Notes under the pieces: generated by a model
Seen by the model: the letters and a program-made list of their open reading frames with translations, nothing else
The model's database searches: none
What the model was told of the DNA's origin: nothing
Assembly: GCA_022495005.1 (NCBI GenBank)
Contig: JAGYXB010001329.1
Coordinates: 62,001 to 126,000, forward strand
Direction: 5' to 3'
DNA length: 64,000 nt
Origin: Rhyacophila brunnea
Taxonomy: Eukaryota; Arthropoda; Insecta; Trichoptera; Rhyacophilidae
In this document: piece by piece, positions 12,953-23,660 of the stretch
Position numbering within the stretch: position 1 is the stretch's first letter
Layout of the letters: every line of letters starts with the position of its first letter
Made by a program: the position numbers and the translations under genes

Positions 12953-12982
12953 GACATTTGATGTTTTTATGCCAAGATCTTC
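12953..12982 (-). repeat. right terminal inverted repeat
   Basis: Contains GACATTTGATGTTTTTA followed by TGCCAAGATCTTC, the complement of the left end with one mismatch over 30 bp. Confidence 0.85.
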
Positions 12983-13041
12983 AATTACAATCTAATTTTA
13001 TTGATTATCAGTTTGGAATTTTTAAGGGTGGTTGACATTTC

Positions 13042-13293
13042 GTCGCTGTAGGATTGGTTTGTCGAATAGACCTAATTTCAAATGTTCAGGTGACGAAAAA
13101 CAAATTTCATTATCCTATATTTAAATACATGGAGGTATTTAAATTGTTGTTTTACAGCATATGAATGCTGTATTCATTACAAAGTAATTTAAAGAAAAGG
13201 ATGGTTCTGGTCCATTTAAATACGAAAATTCATTCTGCATTAAAAGGTCGATTTTGACAAAAACGGATATTCGACAAACCAACCTATAGCGAC
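13042..13293. mobile_element. MITE with ~26-bp inverted termini
   Basis: GTCGCTGTAGGATTGG-TTTGTCGAATA at the left is matched in reverse complement at 13268-13293 with one indel and few mismatches. The 252-bp element is non-coding and lies 60 bp outside the DUF7869-type transposon. No target duplication is clear. Confidence 0.75.
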
Positions 13294-14911
13294 AATTTTG
13301 CTATTAGAAGTCCATAAAATACCAAAATGATGTCTAACATTTAAATGTTGTAAATATTATTTATTTATTTTCAGGGCTACATATCGTATGCATACTGGTA
13401 GGTATATATTTGAATTATTTTCCTCCTTTTTGTCTTACGTATAAAGTCATACGTTTGAAAAGCTTATTTTATAGTACACCTGTTCATCTTCTCAGACGAG
13501 ATTTAATAGTAAGTTGGATTAATAAGCATCCAATAAGAAAAACAGCTCTATTTCATTATATTAGCTATTCGGACATAACATTATGCGTATGGTGTATCCC
13601 ATATTATTTTTCTTATCTGTCTAGCGTCTCATTTGTTGTCCAATGGCCCCCTTGAGTTTCAAAGCGCCCCCACAGGGAGCAATTGTCATAATTTTGGGAA
13701 TCACTGGAATATAAGAACAAGACCCAGTTATCTATCTCTAGCATGTCTTTGGGTAAAATTGATCGGTGACTAACCGTGCAATCTCGTATCACAATATCAC
13801 GAAAATCAATTGCCTTCTCTTCGTGTCAAGGATTCGTATTGTGGAATTGTGTTCGAACTGATCGATGATTATTTGCATATTTATTATAACGAATTCGTAC
13901 TACACTATAGACAAAACCAATTCTAAACGCGACTTCCGCAGATATTTTGTAAATTATGGACGGATGAATCTAAAAATATGCATAAAATAAAATATAGGAT
14001 ATAATATAGGTCATACATAATTCGGAACACTCCTGAAACATGGGTCTGTTTATACCGTATATTAGAAAAGAAAACATCTACAACTATCGCTAATACCTTG
14101 ATTCAAAATCTGAAAAGATGGTCGCCGATATTAACAAAATTTGATAACACCACACCGCTGACGCATTTAAACGGTTAAATTCGCCGTGATTAGGAATAGT
14201 TAATGTGGGTAAATAATTGAGAATAGCACATTGGCCACCAAGCACCAACACAAATATATTTTTCTAATTTAGGCACCTATGTTTCTGCGGAGTTCAATAA
14301 ATAACGCTACATTCTTAAATCTTGTTTATTAGTTATTGCATAAAAAATAGGTGCGAAAGAGGTTGAAGAAAACCTCCTGTAGAAAATTTTAACCTGAATA
14401 TACGAGTATTAAAATGACGGTGAAATAAACTTGATTTAAATCAGCCATTTCAGTATCGCGCATAATCATGAGTACCTACCTACCTGCGAAACTGCACACT
14501 ATTATCGCATTCATCTGCGAAACAGTCAATATTATTAAACGTGAAAATATCGTTAAGAATAAACGTTTAAATTATTTTGTATGTTTGGTAGGTATTGTTT
14601 TAAAATTTCAACATGTAAGTAGCATGGTAGACATTTGCCGAAACTAAAACATTCATATTACAATGAATATGTAGCCTAAATGCCTATGATAAGACAGACC
14701 ACGCGTAGATTGGCAGTCAAATACACGACACAATCATTATTTAGAATATTCAGACGAGGAATTACAAAAATCGCGTATAGCATACAAAGATAGTGGCTGT
14801 AAACTGTTGTTTCAATGCGCCAATATATTTTTCCGGTTAAAAATTCAACCACACTAAAAAGTTGCAGGATCGCTATCAATGGGTACTAAGCGTTCATAAG
14901 AGTCTCCCATG
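13294..14911. other. unannotated stretch
   Basis: No gene recognised. An 81-aa plus frame (13410-13655) has no known domain. Around 14298 the string AATAACGCTACATTCTTAAA recurs at about 40449, with a weaker match near 47626, so part of this stretch belongs to an uncharacterised repeat. Confidence 0.35.
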
Positions 14912-15668
14912 TAGTCCAGTCAAATTAGACCGAAAAATACGTTATGGTTGCAAAAGGTCGGGTAGAAGATTTTTTTTTTTAATTTGTTTATATGGTTATG
15001 AGTGACAAGAAAACGAGTTTTGCCAATTCGGATGACTTCGGCACAACTTTTGGCGGGCAAAAAACCGCAAAATTTTGGGTGTTTTTTTGGTTTTTCGCTT
15101 ATATCTCAAAAACGGTTGGTCGTAGAAAAATATTGTTTCACATAGAATTAATTAATTTTCCTAGAGCGACGATATACTGTTTTCAACAGCAAGTATCTCA
15201 TAAACGGTCAGAGATAGAAAAAAATGTATTGCATAAACATTTTAGGAAATCTAATAAACTTTAATTTTGTATATAACAATAATTTTGCTACGACCAACCG
15301 TTTTTGAGATATAACCGAAAAACCAAAAAAACACCCAAAATTTTGATAAAACGCGTGTTTTCAACAGCAAATATCTCATAAACGGTTAAAGATAGAAAAA
15401 AACGTGTTATATAAATATTTTTAGGAAATTTAATAAGCTTTAATTCTATATAAAACAATATTTTTCTACGACCAACCGTTTTTGAGATATAAGCGAAAAA
15501 CCAAAAAAACACCCAAAATTTTGCGGTTTTTTGCCCGCCATAAGTTGTGCCGAAGTCATCCGAATTGGCAAAATTCGTTTTCTTATCATTCATTACCATA
15601 TATACAAATTAAAAAAAAAATCTTCTACCCGACCTTTTGCAACCATAAAGTACAGATTGACTGGACTA
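14912..15668. mobile_element. foldback element with ~240-bp arms
   Basis: Both ends start TAGTCCAGTCAA inward and stay alike for about 240 bp per arm. The arms include GGTTGCAAAAGGTCGGGTAG and TATCTCAAAAACGGTTGGTC. A TA lies at each extreme end and may be the target duplication, suggesting a Tc1/mariner-like mode. The right half contains two tandem ~180-bp units (about 15177 and 15358) with TATCTCATAAACGG, so the arm has been extended by internal duplication. Open frames in the arms read nearly the same peptide on opposite strands (SFANSDDFGTT, NFANSDDFGTT) simply because the arms mirror each other. Confidence 0.85.
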
Positions 15669-17685
15669 ATGTTACAGTTCAAACTTTTTGATTTTTGTTT
15701 AACGATTCTAGTCCTGTAGTAAGTATATCACCATTAGTGAAGTTTCGAATGGACCCTGTGTTCCACTAATTGTCAGAAACTGACGGTGTTTAAGCGCCAG
15801 CTATTCAGAAAATACTTGGGCCAACCTGTAAAAATAAAATGTGGTATGACAGTCCCGGTTCAGGAACTTGAACAGTGTTGCCGCTGTTAGGGATGTCGTG
15901 AAATTTATAAAGATCCAAAGATTAGGATACACTATATAGAACGAATGATGCACAATCGTCGAAGCACTCAACGCCGACAAACCAGGAAGATAACGACTCC
16001 GGTTGATGGTCGGAGTTGAGAATGAGCTCCAGATTCTGGGTGTGTCCAACTTGTGCGACATCATGCTTTTATTATTTTGAAAAATTGTTAATTCGTACCT
16101 AACGCTATTGCCCATTTGTACTAATTGTAGAGGTTATTTTTACACAGTTTCTATAATACTACATCAGAATGAAAATATACGCCAAGTTTATAATAGCAAT
16201 ACGATAAAAATAATGGTGTTTTTACTAACTCCATTTTTTCACATCTTTAAATAGAGCTGCAGCCTTGGTTTTCGGTGTGTTGAAAACTTAATAGGAAAAG
16301 TAAGCAAACGGCTATAACTGTAATAGAACAAGAATAGCATACTATAAAACACACTGAAAATATAACAATTCACGCCAACGTCATACGTTTTAAATATAGG
16401 GGTCGTAGAGTGATTGAAGTAGAGGAACTGCACTAGTAAATTGTAACGATGCACACGAAGTCAAGCAGACGGGAATAGCTTCAGTCAATAAAAATATCAA
16501 CGAAATTCGTGAGAACTGGCGATGGCAAGTATTTAAACGTGTTTTTTTTAACATATAGAAAAAATTTCATATGTGGGCTTTTGATTAGCTAAGGTACATT
16601 CAAACTTTGCCAAACAACGTGACGTATTTTATCGGTTCATTAAAAAAAACAAGTCGTAGGTGTAAATAATATTACAAAATATTTTTTACCAGTATTTGTA
16701 TTTATTATTTAATTTATTTTATGATTCAAATGGTCAATAAAGGCGAAAACCATTTGGAAAGGCTCATCCGCAGTGGAAATATTAAGGGTCGACTCGAAAG
16801 TGAGGTCCGATCATGTGGCGTATTGCCAAACCCCTACTACTTGTAACGAAGCCATGCAAAGGAGTTGTCGCGATACACATAGATGTAGTTTTTGGCGACC
16901 TAAATCAATGCCTTCAATATTAAGTAGTGTCAAACCCTAGTCACGCACCGGAGTAAAAATTAAATATGTTTATTGGTTTCGTTGGACAACTCCGCTCTCC
17001 GGTTATGTGATAACTTGATAATAGCAAGCTTTGGTAATACACGATCAGGTGGATGATACGCCTCCTATCAATATCTTCAGCTGTGCAGTCGGAATCCATG
17101 GATCACTACATCGTATTGTAAGGTTGAATGTAACATCGATCTGAGCAGTTTGTAATGTAGTCATATTTAATATAACTAAAAACGTAGCTGCACATAGTGA
17201 GGTCAAACAACATAATACAGAACGGGTGCCAAATCGATCGATCACTTAGTCACTTTCAGTCAAACACGTAGTAATTTCATAAAAAAATGTTTAAACGGAT
17301 AGGTTGATAAATATATTCATTCTCTTTAATTTTTGAATCACCCAAAATTAATCATTTAATCTTTTTCAGACACTGACATTCGAATGTTTTCGATTTAATT
17401 CGTTTCGTTGACTTTAAAATATCCTGTAATCAACATTACCCTAGATGACATTAAATTATATAATGATTGTACATTCAATAAAAATAAAGCAAGCAACACA
17501 TATTTTATTGCTTCCATTAATTTCAACGTATATGCCTATATACATAATATGCTTTCCTGCATATTGACATTTACACGTCAAACTATCTGTCTAGCTCTAG
17601 CAGTACGTACAGGTTATCTCTGTCTTATATTATTTTGACATTATTATTATTATTTATAATTTTCAAGCAGTCTCTCACCACACTG
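15669..17685. other. unannotated stretch
   Basis: No gene or repeat is supported. The minus frame at 17045-17245 has a hydrophobic stretch after DRFGTRSV, but no splice sites or second conserved segment to make it an exon. Confidence 0.35.
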
Positions 17686-17689
17686 ACCG

Positions 17690-17870
17690 TGAAGAAGAGA
17701 CAGTAGGTCTGGCTCGGCCCCGTGCTACGGATGCGTTTAATACTATTCACAGACTGTATACAGTACCTTAGAAGATGCAAGAAGACTAGCGAGCAACAAG
17801 AATTCTTGCAGGCGCCGTGTATTGTCCATATACCTACTCCAACTAAGGGGCGGTCGAAGAAGAAGAAGAT
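17690..17870 (+). repeat. probable LINE 3' remnant ending in (GAA)n
   Basis: A more GC-rich stretch ends GGGGCGGTCGAAGAAGAAGAAG. A unique segment closed by a short trinucleotide tail is typical of RTE-like LINE 3' ends, but the coding match is too decayed to be sure. Confidence 0.4.
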
Positions 17871-18467
17871 TTATAAGCTTTAGTTTTTGTTAGACTCCCA
17901 TTATATTAAAGAAGTAAATTTAAACTCAAATAAAAAAAACTACTGATGCTTCACATTCAAACGTAAAGCGTTGTGATTAAAACCGAGTGTGTTGGGGGCG
18001 AATTGGTTTGGTGAAACAAAGTTTTAGAAATATCTATAATTCACGGAAACGGAAATGCCCTCAATGTTTTATTGTATCTAATATTGTACCTATCTAGCAT
18101 TCAAATTATGCCTAGAGTTCGTATAATATTATAAATGAACGAAAACCAGTTATTCATGAGACATCATTTTCTTAGTCAGCGATTAGCTCATAGAATTGAA
18201 TCGATGTTACATCTACTTACTACAAAGTTGATTGAACCCCGAGAAAAGAAAGTTTGACTGATCATTTAAGATCAATATCGCCGATAGCGCGAACCGAATA
18301 AAATATCGCTTTTATTTTATGGAAATGGTTCATTACCGCAGACAATATTGTAATGTAATACAATATTATTAAAAGATAAAGACACCGGCAAATTGAAGAC
18401 TTGTTTTTTTATTGGATATATTTGAAAATTTTAAATAAGTGGACACAGCGGAATGATTGGCCTGTGC

Positions 18468-18681
18468 CAGTGATGCCAACCGTACTATAATTATAGTACA
18501 ATACTATAATTTTGATTCCGCGAAAAATGTAAAATACTATAATTTTACGCCAAATATACCAAAATACTATAATTTTAAAGGATTCAAGACGAAAAATGTT
18601 CCTGTACTATATATTTTTTAGAAATACTATAATTTTTACCCCTTCGTACTATAATCAGCATAGAAAAAGATGGCAACACTG
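18468..18681. mobile_element. hAT-like MITE with 8-bp target duplication
   Basis: Left end CAGTGATGCCA and right end TGGCAACACTG are inverted with one mismatch. GCCTGTGC is duplicated exactly at 18460-18467 and 18682-18689. The 214-bp interior is built of repeated ATACTATAATTTT units. An 8-bp duplication with CAGTG termini is the hallmark of hAT elements. Confidence 0.92.
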
Positions 18682-18752
18682 GCCTGTGCTGTGATATTCG
18701 TGTGAATATGTACGTTTAAACTTGTTCTCTCTCTCTCAGCTTCGCCAATATT

Positions 18753-19293
18753 ATATCCCTTTACTGCATGATTTTTTTTTTTGAAAAATTTTATTTTTTA
18801 TTGGTGTTAAAATGCCTTGTGAATGAAGGAAAAATAATGAAAAAAATATTTTTCGAAAATTTCATTAAATTTTGTATGTTACTGCGTGGTGTCGCAGATT
18901 TACGACATTTGGAAATCTTACATTTTAGTATGACAAAATACAAAACCAAATGAAAACAATTATAAAAAACTAATGTACACACCTTATTTGATGTGTAGAT
19001 ATTTTTATTCAACCAATTTCAATCTTCTGTATATTTTTTTTATTTATTTACAAATACGGATTTTTGCGTACATACTAATTCGTCAACTGTCAAACCAGAA
19101 ATGCAGGGACTATAATGCAGAAATGCTTTATTTCTTGAAATGTCCAAACAAAATCGGTAAAGTAGGATGTTTATGGTAAAACAGTTTTCTAGGCATCGAA
19201 AAAGGATAGTATTTGATAATTTACACAGGTGGCATTGGCTATATCGAAATAGTTTGAAATGTCGCAAATTTGCGACACTATGCAGTAAAGGGA
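18753..19293. mobile_element. TIR element, ~540 bp
   Basis: ATATCCCTTTACTGCAT near 18753 is matched in reverse complement at 19276-19292. Inside, GTGTCGCAGATTTACGACATTT (about 18890) and AATGTCGCAAATTTGCGACA (about 19258) are related and form further dyads. The open frames of 60-86 codons inside are AT-rich and unassigned. Confidence 0.7.
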
Positions 19294-21436
19294 TATTCAA
19301 TTCTCGAAAACAAAACGCGGCATGAAACCTCCAAGTTGAAGAAGGCTATCAAAGTTTTGAAATAAAAAAATATGTTTGCTTTTCGATGGTATAAAGATGT
19401 CGGTGTTTGACCTGAACCTTCGTCGCACGTAGGGTATCATTCTTCATTTATTTTTCTTCGTCGCGAACTCATGGCTAAAGGCCGACTTCGATAATTTGGC
19501 CGTCGTCTAGTCTTTTTTACGGGTCGGCTTCACCCATATCGACATTCGGCAATGTAAAACCGATCCCACTGTTAACTTGATCCGTTCATATGGAGGGATT
19601 TCGTCGGTATACTCTCCTCGGCCCGACCTAATAATTATGAGATTTTCTAGTATGTGAAAAACCAGAATATAGCGTAGCGTACGCAGCCAAAGGAGTATGT
19701 TTCGAATATTTAGCTCGCTAATGATGAACCCAACATGGACCTGCACGCACCAAATTTCAAATGCCAAAAAAGAATTTAAATATGAATACGTGAAATAAAA
19801 TAGGCACAAGTACCAAAAAGCTGAATCTGACATATAGAGGTTTTAATGAATAGTATGGTTTTATTAGCTTCTCAATAGATTTAAAATACAATCTAAATGT
19901 GCGTAGAAGAAAAAAATAAGTTATAATTAAACATTGTAAGATAAACACGTTTGAACAACGATATTTTAGAAATGCACTACGCCACAACACTAATATCTTA
20001 AAAAAGCATCACGAAAAATTGCCACGCTTTATATCTAAAATGAAGAAGTTTAGTCTCATGATATTACATATTAACCAAACGCCACATGCCTATTTTAAAA
20101 ATAATCAGGCTGCCTTTTACACCCAAAGCCGTCTTTAATTGTCCATAGAAGCTCTAATATTTATTTTTTTGCAGTTATATATTTTGGATATTAGCGATGG
20201 CACATATAAAATTTCTACATACTCTTTTTCGATTTTCGAGCACTTAGTTGCCTATTTTATTTCGTGTATTCATACTATTCATTCGATATAGTTGTCAACA
20301 AATTCTTGTCCAATACCCTTTCTATGAAAAATTGGTTATCAAAGATCAATCACTGCAATCAAATACGTTTGAGCTGATAAACATTGAATTTTTATTACCG
20401 CGTATTTGTTTTAATGCGTTCGCTAGATTAAAATAATGGAATCTAAAACGTTGCAAAGGGACGTGAACAATCAGTATGTATTTTATTGTTTCCAGATACA
20501 AATCGTTGACAATCATGAGATTCATCTTTTACTTATTTGCGTTAATTTTTTCGCAGAAGCAAGCGTCTGTACAATTTTCATTTCACACCAATCATACCTC
20601 GCTAGACAGGCGTGATTTTTTTCCACGTAATTCACCAGTGCTACTTACTGTATATTATTTTCTTAGAAAATGTATTCCTTTCCAGCTACGCTCTGTAATC
20701 AAATACTGCTCCATCATGAATTCGGATAGAACAAACGGTACATCCACTGAGCACAAAGACGATAAAGTTAGCATTACGATAAAGTTAGCATTCCAATAAA
20801 GTTACACAACAAAATGTGTCGATTTTGTCGACTCAACAAGTGCGATCATTTTATACAACATCTAATTTCACTCGATCTTCAATTTATTATAATTTACCTG
20901 TACTATTGTCGATCGTAAATTATTTACAACTAATAACACTGCATGTAATGTTAATGCTTTGAATGAGTCAATGGAGTATCGATCAATATCTATAATGAAT
21001 ATAAATATTATTAGTGATATAATATTATTATGTGTGTGAAAAGAAAGGGGAAATAATCTGAAATTCACTACTTATTAAGAAACCCAAAATAAGATTGAGT
21101 TTTTGAGAACTTAGTATGTGAATTTCTATATTTTTGTTTGGCGTTCACTAATTCAACGGCGATAACTCCATTACATAGTTCCATTTCTGCTTGAAACATA
21201 ATAGCTGTCCTTGAACTAGATTGTCGCATTTGGAAAAATGCAGCTTTAACATACAACTTTTATGACTATTCACTACCCACTCTTTATTTTATTCTATTTA
21301 CAAAAATACAGTATTTCTTCTAATGAAATTATACGTATGCACTGAGTCTGGGGTAGATTATAGTAAAATACTTAGGTAGGTACAACAGCGTAGCCGTGCC
21401 TCGAAACGTATTACTTTGAACTTGCTACATCTACAC
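19294..21436. other. unannotated stretch
   Basis: Mostly featureless. A moderately GC-rich segment at 19512-19628 reads on the minus strand as EYTDEIPPYERIKLTVGSVL and looks coding-like, but I cannot name it or find partners. GATAAAGTTAGCATT is tandemly repeated at 20760-20791. Confidence 0.35.
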
Positions 21437-21972
21437 CAGTGTTTCCCAACGTGAGGCGTACGCCCCACCGGGGGGCAGTTTGAATGCTTTGGGGGTCATT
21501 GTGAAAATCATTAATATTCGGTACATTTTTTTTTGTTAAAAAACGCATTATCGCACATATAAATTACTGTTGCCATTCCCATCATAATATTTAGTCGAAT
21601 GCGGCGCTTTAGCGCTGTAAACGATTTGTTACTGAAATAAAGAAATCGTTTTGATATCACAAACTGTGGAGATTTAAGATTAAAATTGACCAAATTAGTA
21701 CCTCACATAAAAACTCTTTGCAGCTCACATCAAGCACAAGGATCGCACTAATTTTCTTCCGAGTTGTACATCCAATTCTAATATAATATACATAGGTAGG
21801 TAGGTATTTACTTACGAAAGTTAAATTTAAAAAAATCCTATGCGCATTTTTTATTTGAAGCAATTTTTTTTTTTCTGAATTTGTAAATTAACTATGAAAT
21901 TTTGATAGGGGGGGATGGAGATTTTTGAAGCGTTGAAGTGGGACATGGCACAAATAAGGTTTGGAAACACTG
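21437..21972. mobile_element. hAT-like non-autonomous element
   Basis: CAGTGTTTCCCAAC at the left and GTTTGGAAACACTG at the right are inverted. ATCTACAC is duplicated exactly at 21429-21436 and 21973-21980. The 536-bp element has a GC-rich left subterminal part (GGCGTACGCCCCACCGGGGG) and no transposase. Confidence 0.92.
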
Positions 21973-21980
21973 ATCTACAC

Positions 21981-23385
21981 TATTGTCAGACGTCAGGTCT
22001 ATCAATATGATTTAGTTTATATTTTACAAATATTTTCTCAAATTAATGGGGCTAAAATCTTTGGATTAAAATACTTTTGAGTTTTCAACTATTTTTTATT
22101 TATTTTCCTTTCGCGTACATACACTTACGTATATTGTGAGAATATGTTAAATTTGGTAACGGAGATATTTTATTACTATATTCAATATTTTACCGTGTCT
22201 AATTATCATTTTGTTTCGCATCTAGTTTTTATCGCATGCCTTTATTATCATTTAATACGTAGGGCGTATAACGTTTCGATGTGCGTACCTCCCACAATTC
22301 ACGTAAAAACAACAACAAAACCTTATCCCCCACACACGAGGGCCCAATAATTAAATTCAAAGGGCAAAAGAGCACATTGCCGAAAGAATTTGTGCGAAAT
22401 AAAACAAATAAGGGGCTATAAATATCACGAGACTTGCCTTCGGGATAAGCCCCAGACTCTACGATAAAAACTTTATCTATTTTTTTTATGAATATCATCC
22501 CGACAGCTAAGGGCAATTTCGAAGACCTCTCGCGGCGAAGATGATACAAAATCGATATTGCCCACACTAAAAATGGGGACAGGCATACATAGTCTCTGTG
22601 ATATATCCCACAAAAACACAACCATGAGATTTACTTCTATGGCAACTCGGTATTCTGATTAATGGATATAGCCTATTTCTTCACATTGATCGAGTGTCAT
22701 CGAACCCCGTTCGTGTAATAAATTAAATGTATCTAGTCTAGACGATTGAAAGGATAGGTACACAAATGATGGCATCATACCTATTGGAGAAGCTAGTTTA
22801 TGGAAGTTATGCCGCCCAACTGAAAATATTAGTAGGTACTTAATATAAATATAGCTAAAAACTAAATAAATTGATTAATAAGTCAGAATGCGCGTGCGGT
22901 TTTCCATTGCATATAAATTTATAATGGATTCTGCATAATAGATCATCGACGCGTCGTACCGAATCTGTATTCACCACAGCATCTTTTTAGACCCATTTTT
23001 AATTAACAATTCTCAAACAAACATCTTACGTTTACCAAGTGATATGAAAATACATTGCACAACCCGTATTAAAATATTATAAATTATCCGTTTTACGGTG
23101 TTTAATAAATTTGCAACATCGTAAGAGTGATGTATCCAGTTTTCATAATGAACAATATCCAATTATTTTTCTTTATTATAATGTGTATATTCGTGTATAT
23201 CGTGGCAACGCTAGTTTTCGGTAAATCAGGTCAAACGACACGCCATACGTGTATAATTGTATTATATGAAACGTTTCCATTACCCTTTGCCTGCCACAAG
23301 CTCCCCGCATCGCCTTAGCCACAAGGATCTCTTTCTATAGGGTCAAACCACCAGTCTATGTATCCTTATCCCCTTTTCCCCTTCT
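21981..23385. other. unannotated stretch
   Basis: No gene supported. The 130-aa minus frame at 22229-22621 has no domain I recognise and no exon-like borders. Confidence 0.35.
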
Positions 23386-23660
23386 GCACATCTATTCTAT
23401 ACACAAGACTGCTTTCGGCCGCTATCTAGGTAGGAAAGTATCCAAATATTAGCACTTATTGAAACAATTACAATAAGTTAGTTGTAATTGTTACAATAAG
23501 TGCTATGTATGAGAAATTTTAGAGTGAGATAGACAGTTTTAACAGTTCAGACGGCCAACTTATTGTAATTGTTACAATACGTGTTAATATGTATATACTT
23601 TCCTACCCTAGTTAGCTGCCGTAAAGGCCGAAAGCAGTCTTGTGTATTGAATAGATGCGC
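23386..23660. mobile_element. foldback MITE with internal hairpin
   Basis: Arms 23386-23420 and 23626-23660 are inverted with 33 of 35 bases identical (core ACAAGACTGCTTTCGGCC), and similarity continues inward through TAGGTAGGAAAGTAT. A separate tight hairpin lies inside at 23451-23504. No target duplication is resolved. Confidence 0.8.
23451..23504. repeat. 24-bp stem hairpin inside the foldback
   Basis: AGCACTTATTGAAACAATTA pairs with TAATTGTTACAATAAGTGCT. The stem is 22 of 24 bp with a loop of about 6 bases. Part of the arm recurs at 23559-23586 (TTATTGTAATTGTTACAATA). Its shape resembles MITE-derived small-RNA precursors; expression is unknown. Confidence 0.7.

Larger units (their letters stand above)
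9937..12982 (-). mobile_element. complete TIR DNA transposon carrying a DUF7869-type gene
   Basis: The ends are inverted repeats of about 30 bp with one mismatch: GAAGATCTTGGCATAAAAAC at 9937, and the complement ending at 12982. AATT abuts both ends (9933-9936 and 12983-12986). It may be a 4-bp target duplication or, being palindromic, part of the repeat. A 17-bp motif, GACATTTGCTGTTTTTA, is found in each terminal repeat and again at 10139 and 10167 (left) and 12774 and 12805 (right) with a few mismatches, so pairs sit about 200 bp inside each end, as transposase-binding sites do. The element encloses one spliced minus-strand gene and its presumed promoter and terminator. At 3,046 bp it looks like a full-length autonomous element whose gene has two lesions. 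Confidence 0.85.

Noticed and set aside
14992..15599. Two nearly identical ~100-aa frames on opposite strands
   Set aside because: They are mirror images created by the inverted arms of the foldback element, not two genes.
17045..17245. Minus frame starting MIDRFGTRSV, reminiscent of a transporter loop
   Set aside because: The 'DRFG.R' similarity is too short, there is no second conserved segment, and no convincing splice sites were found.
22229..22621. 130-aa minus-strand open frame
   Set aside because: One of the longest frames outside the transposon, but with no recognisable domain, repeat status or exon borders. Frames this long occur by chance in 64 kb.
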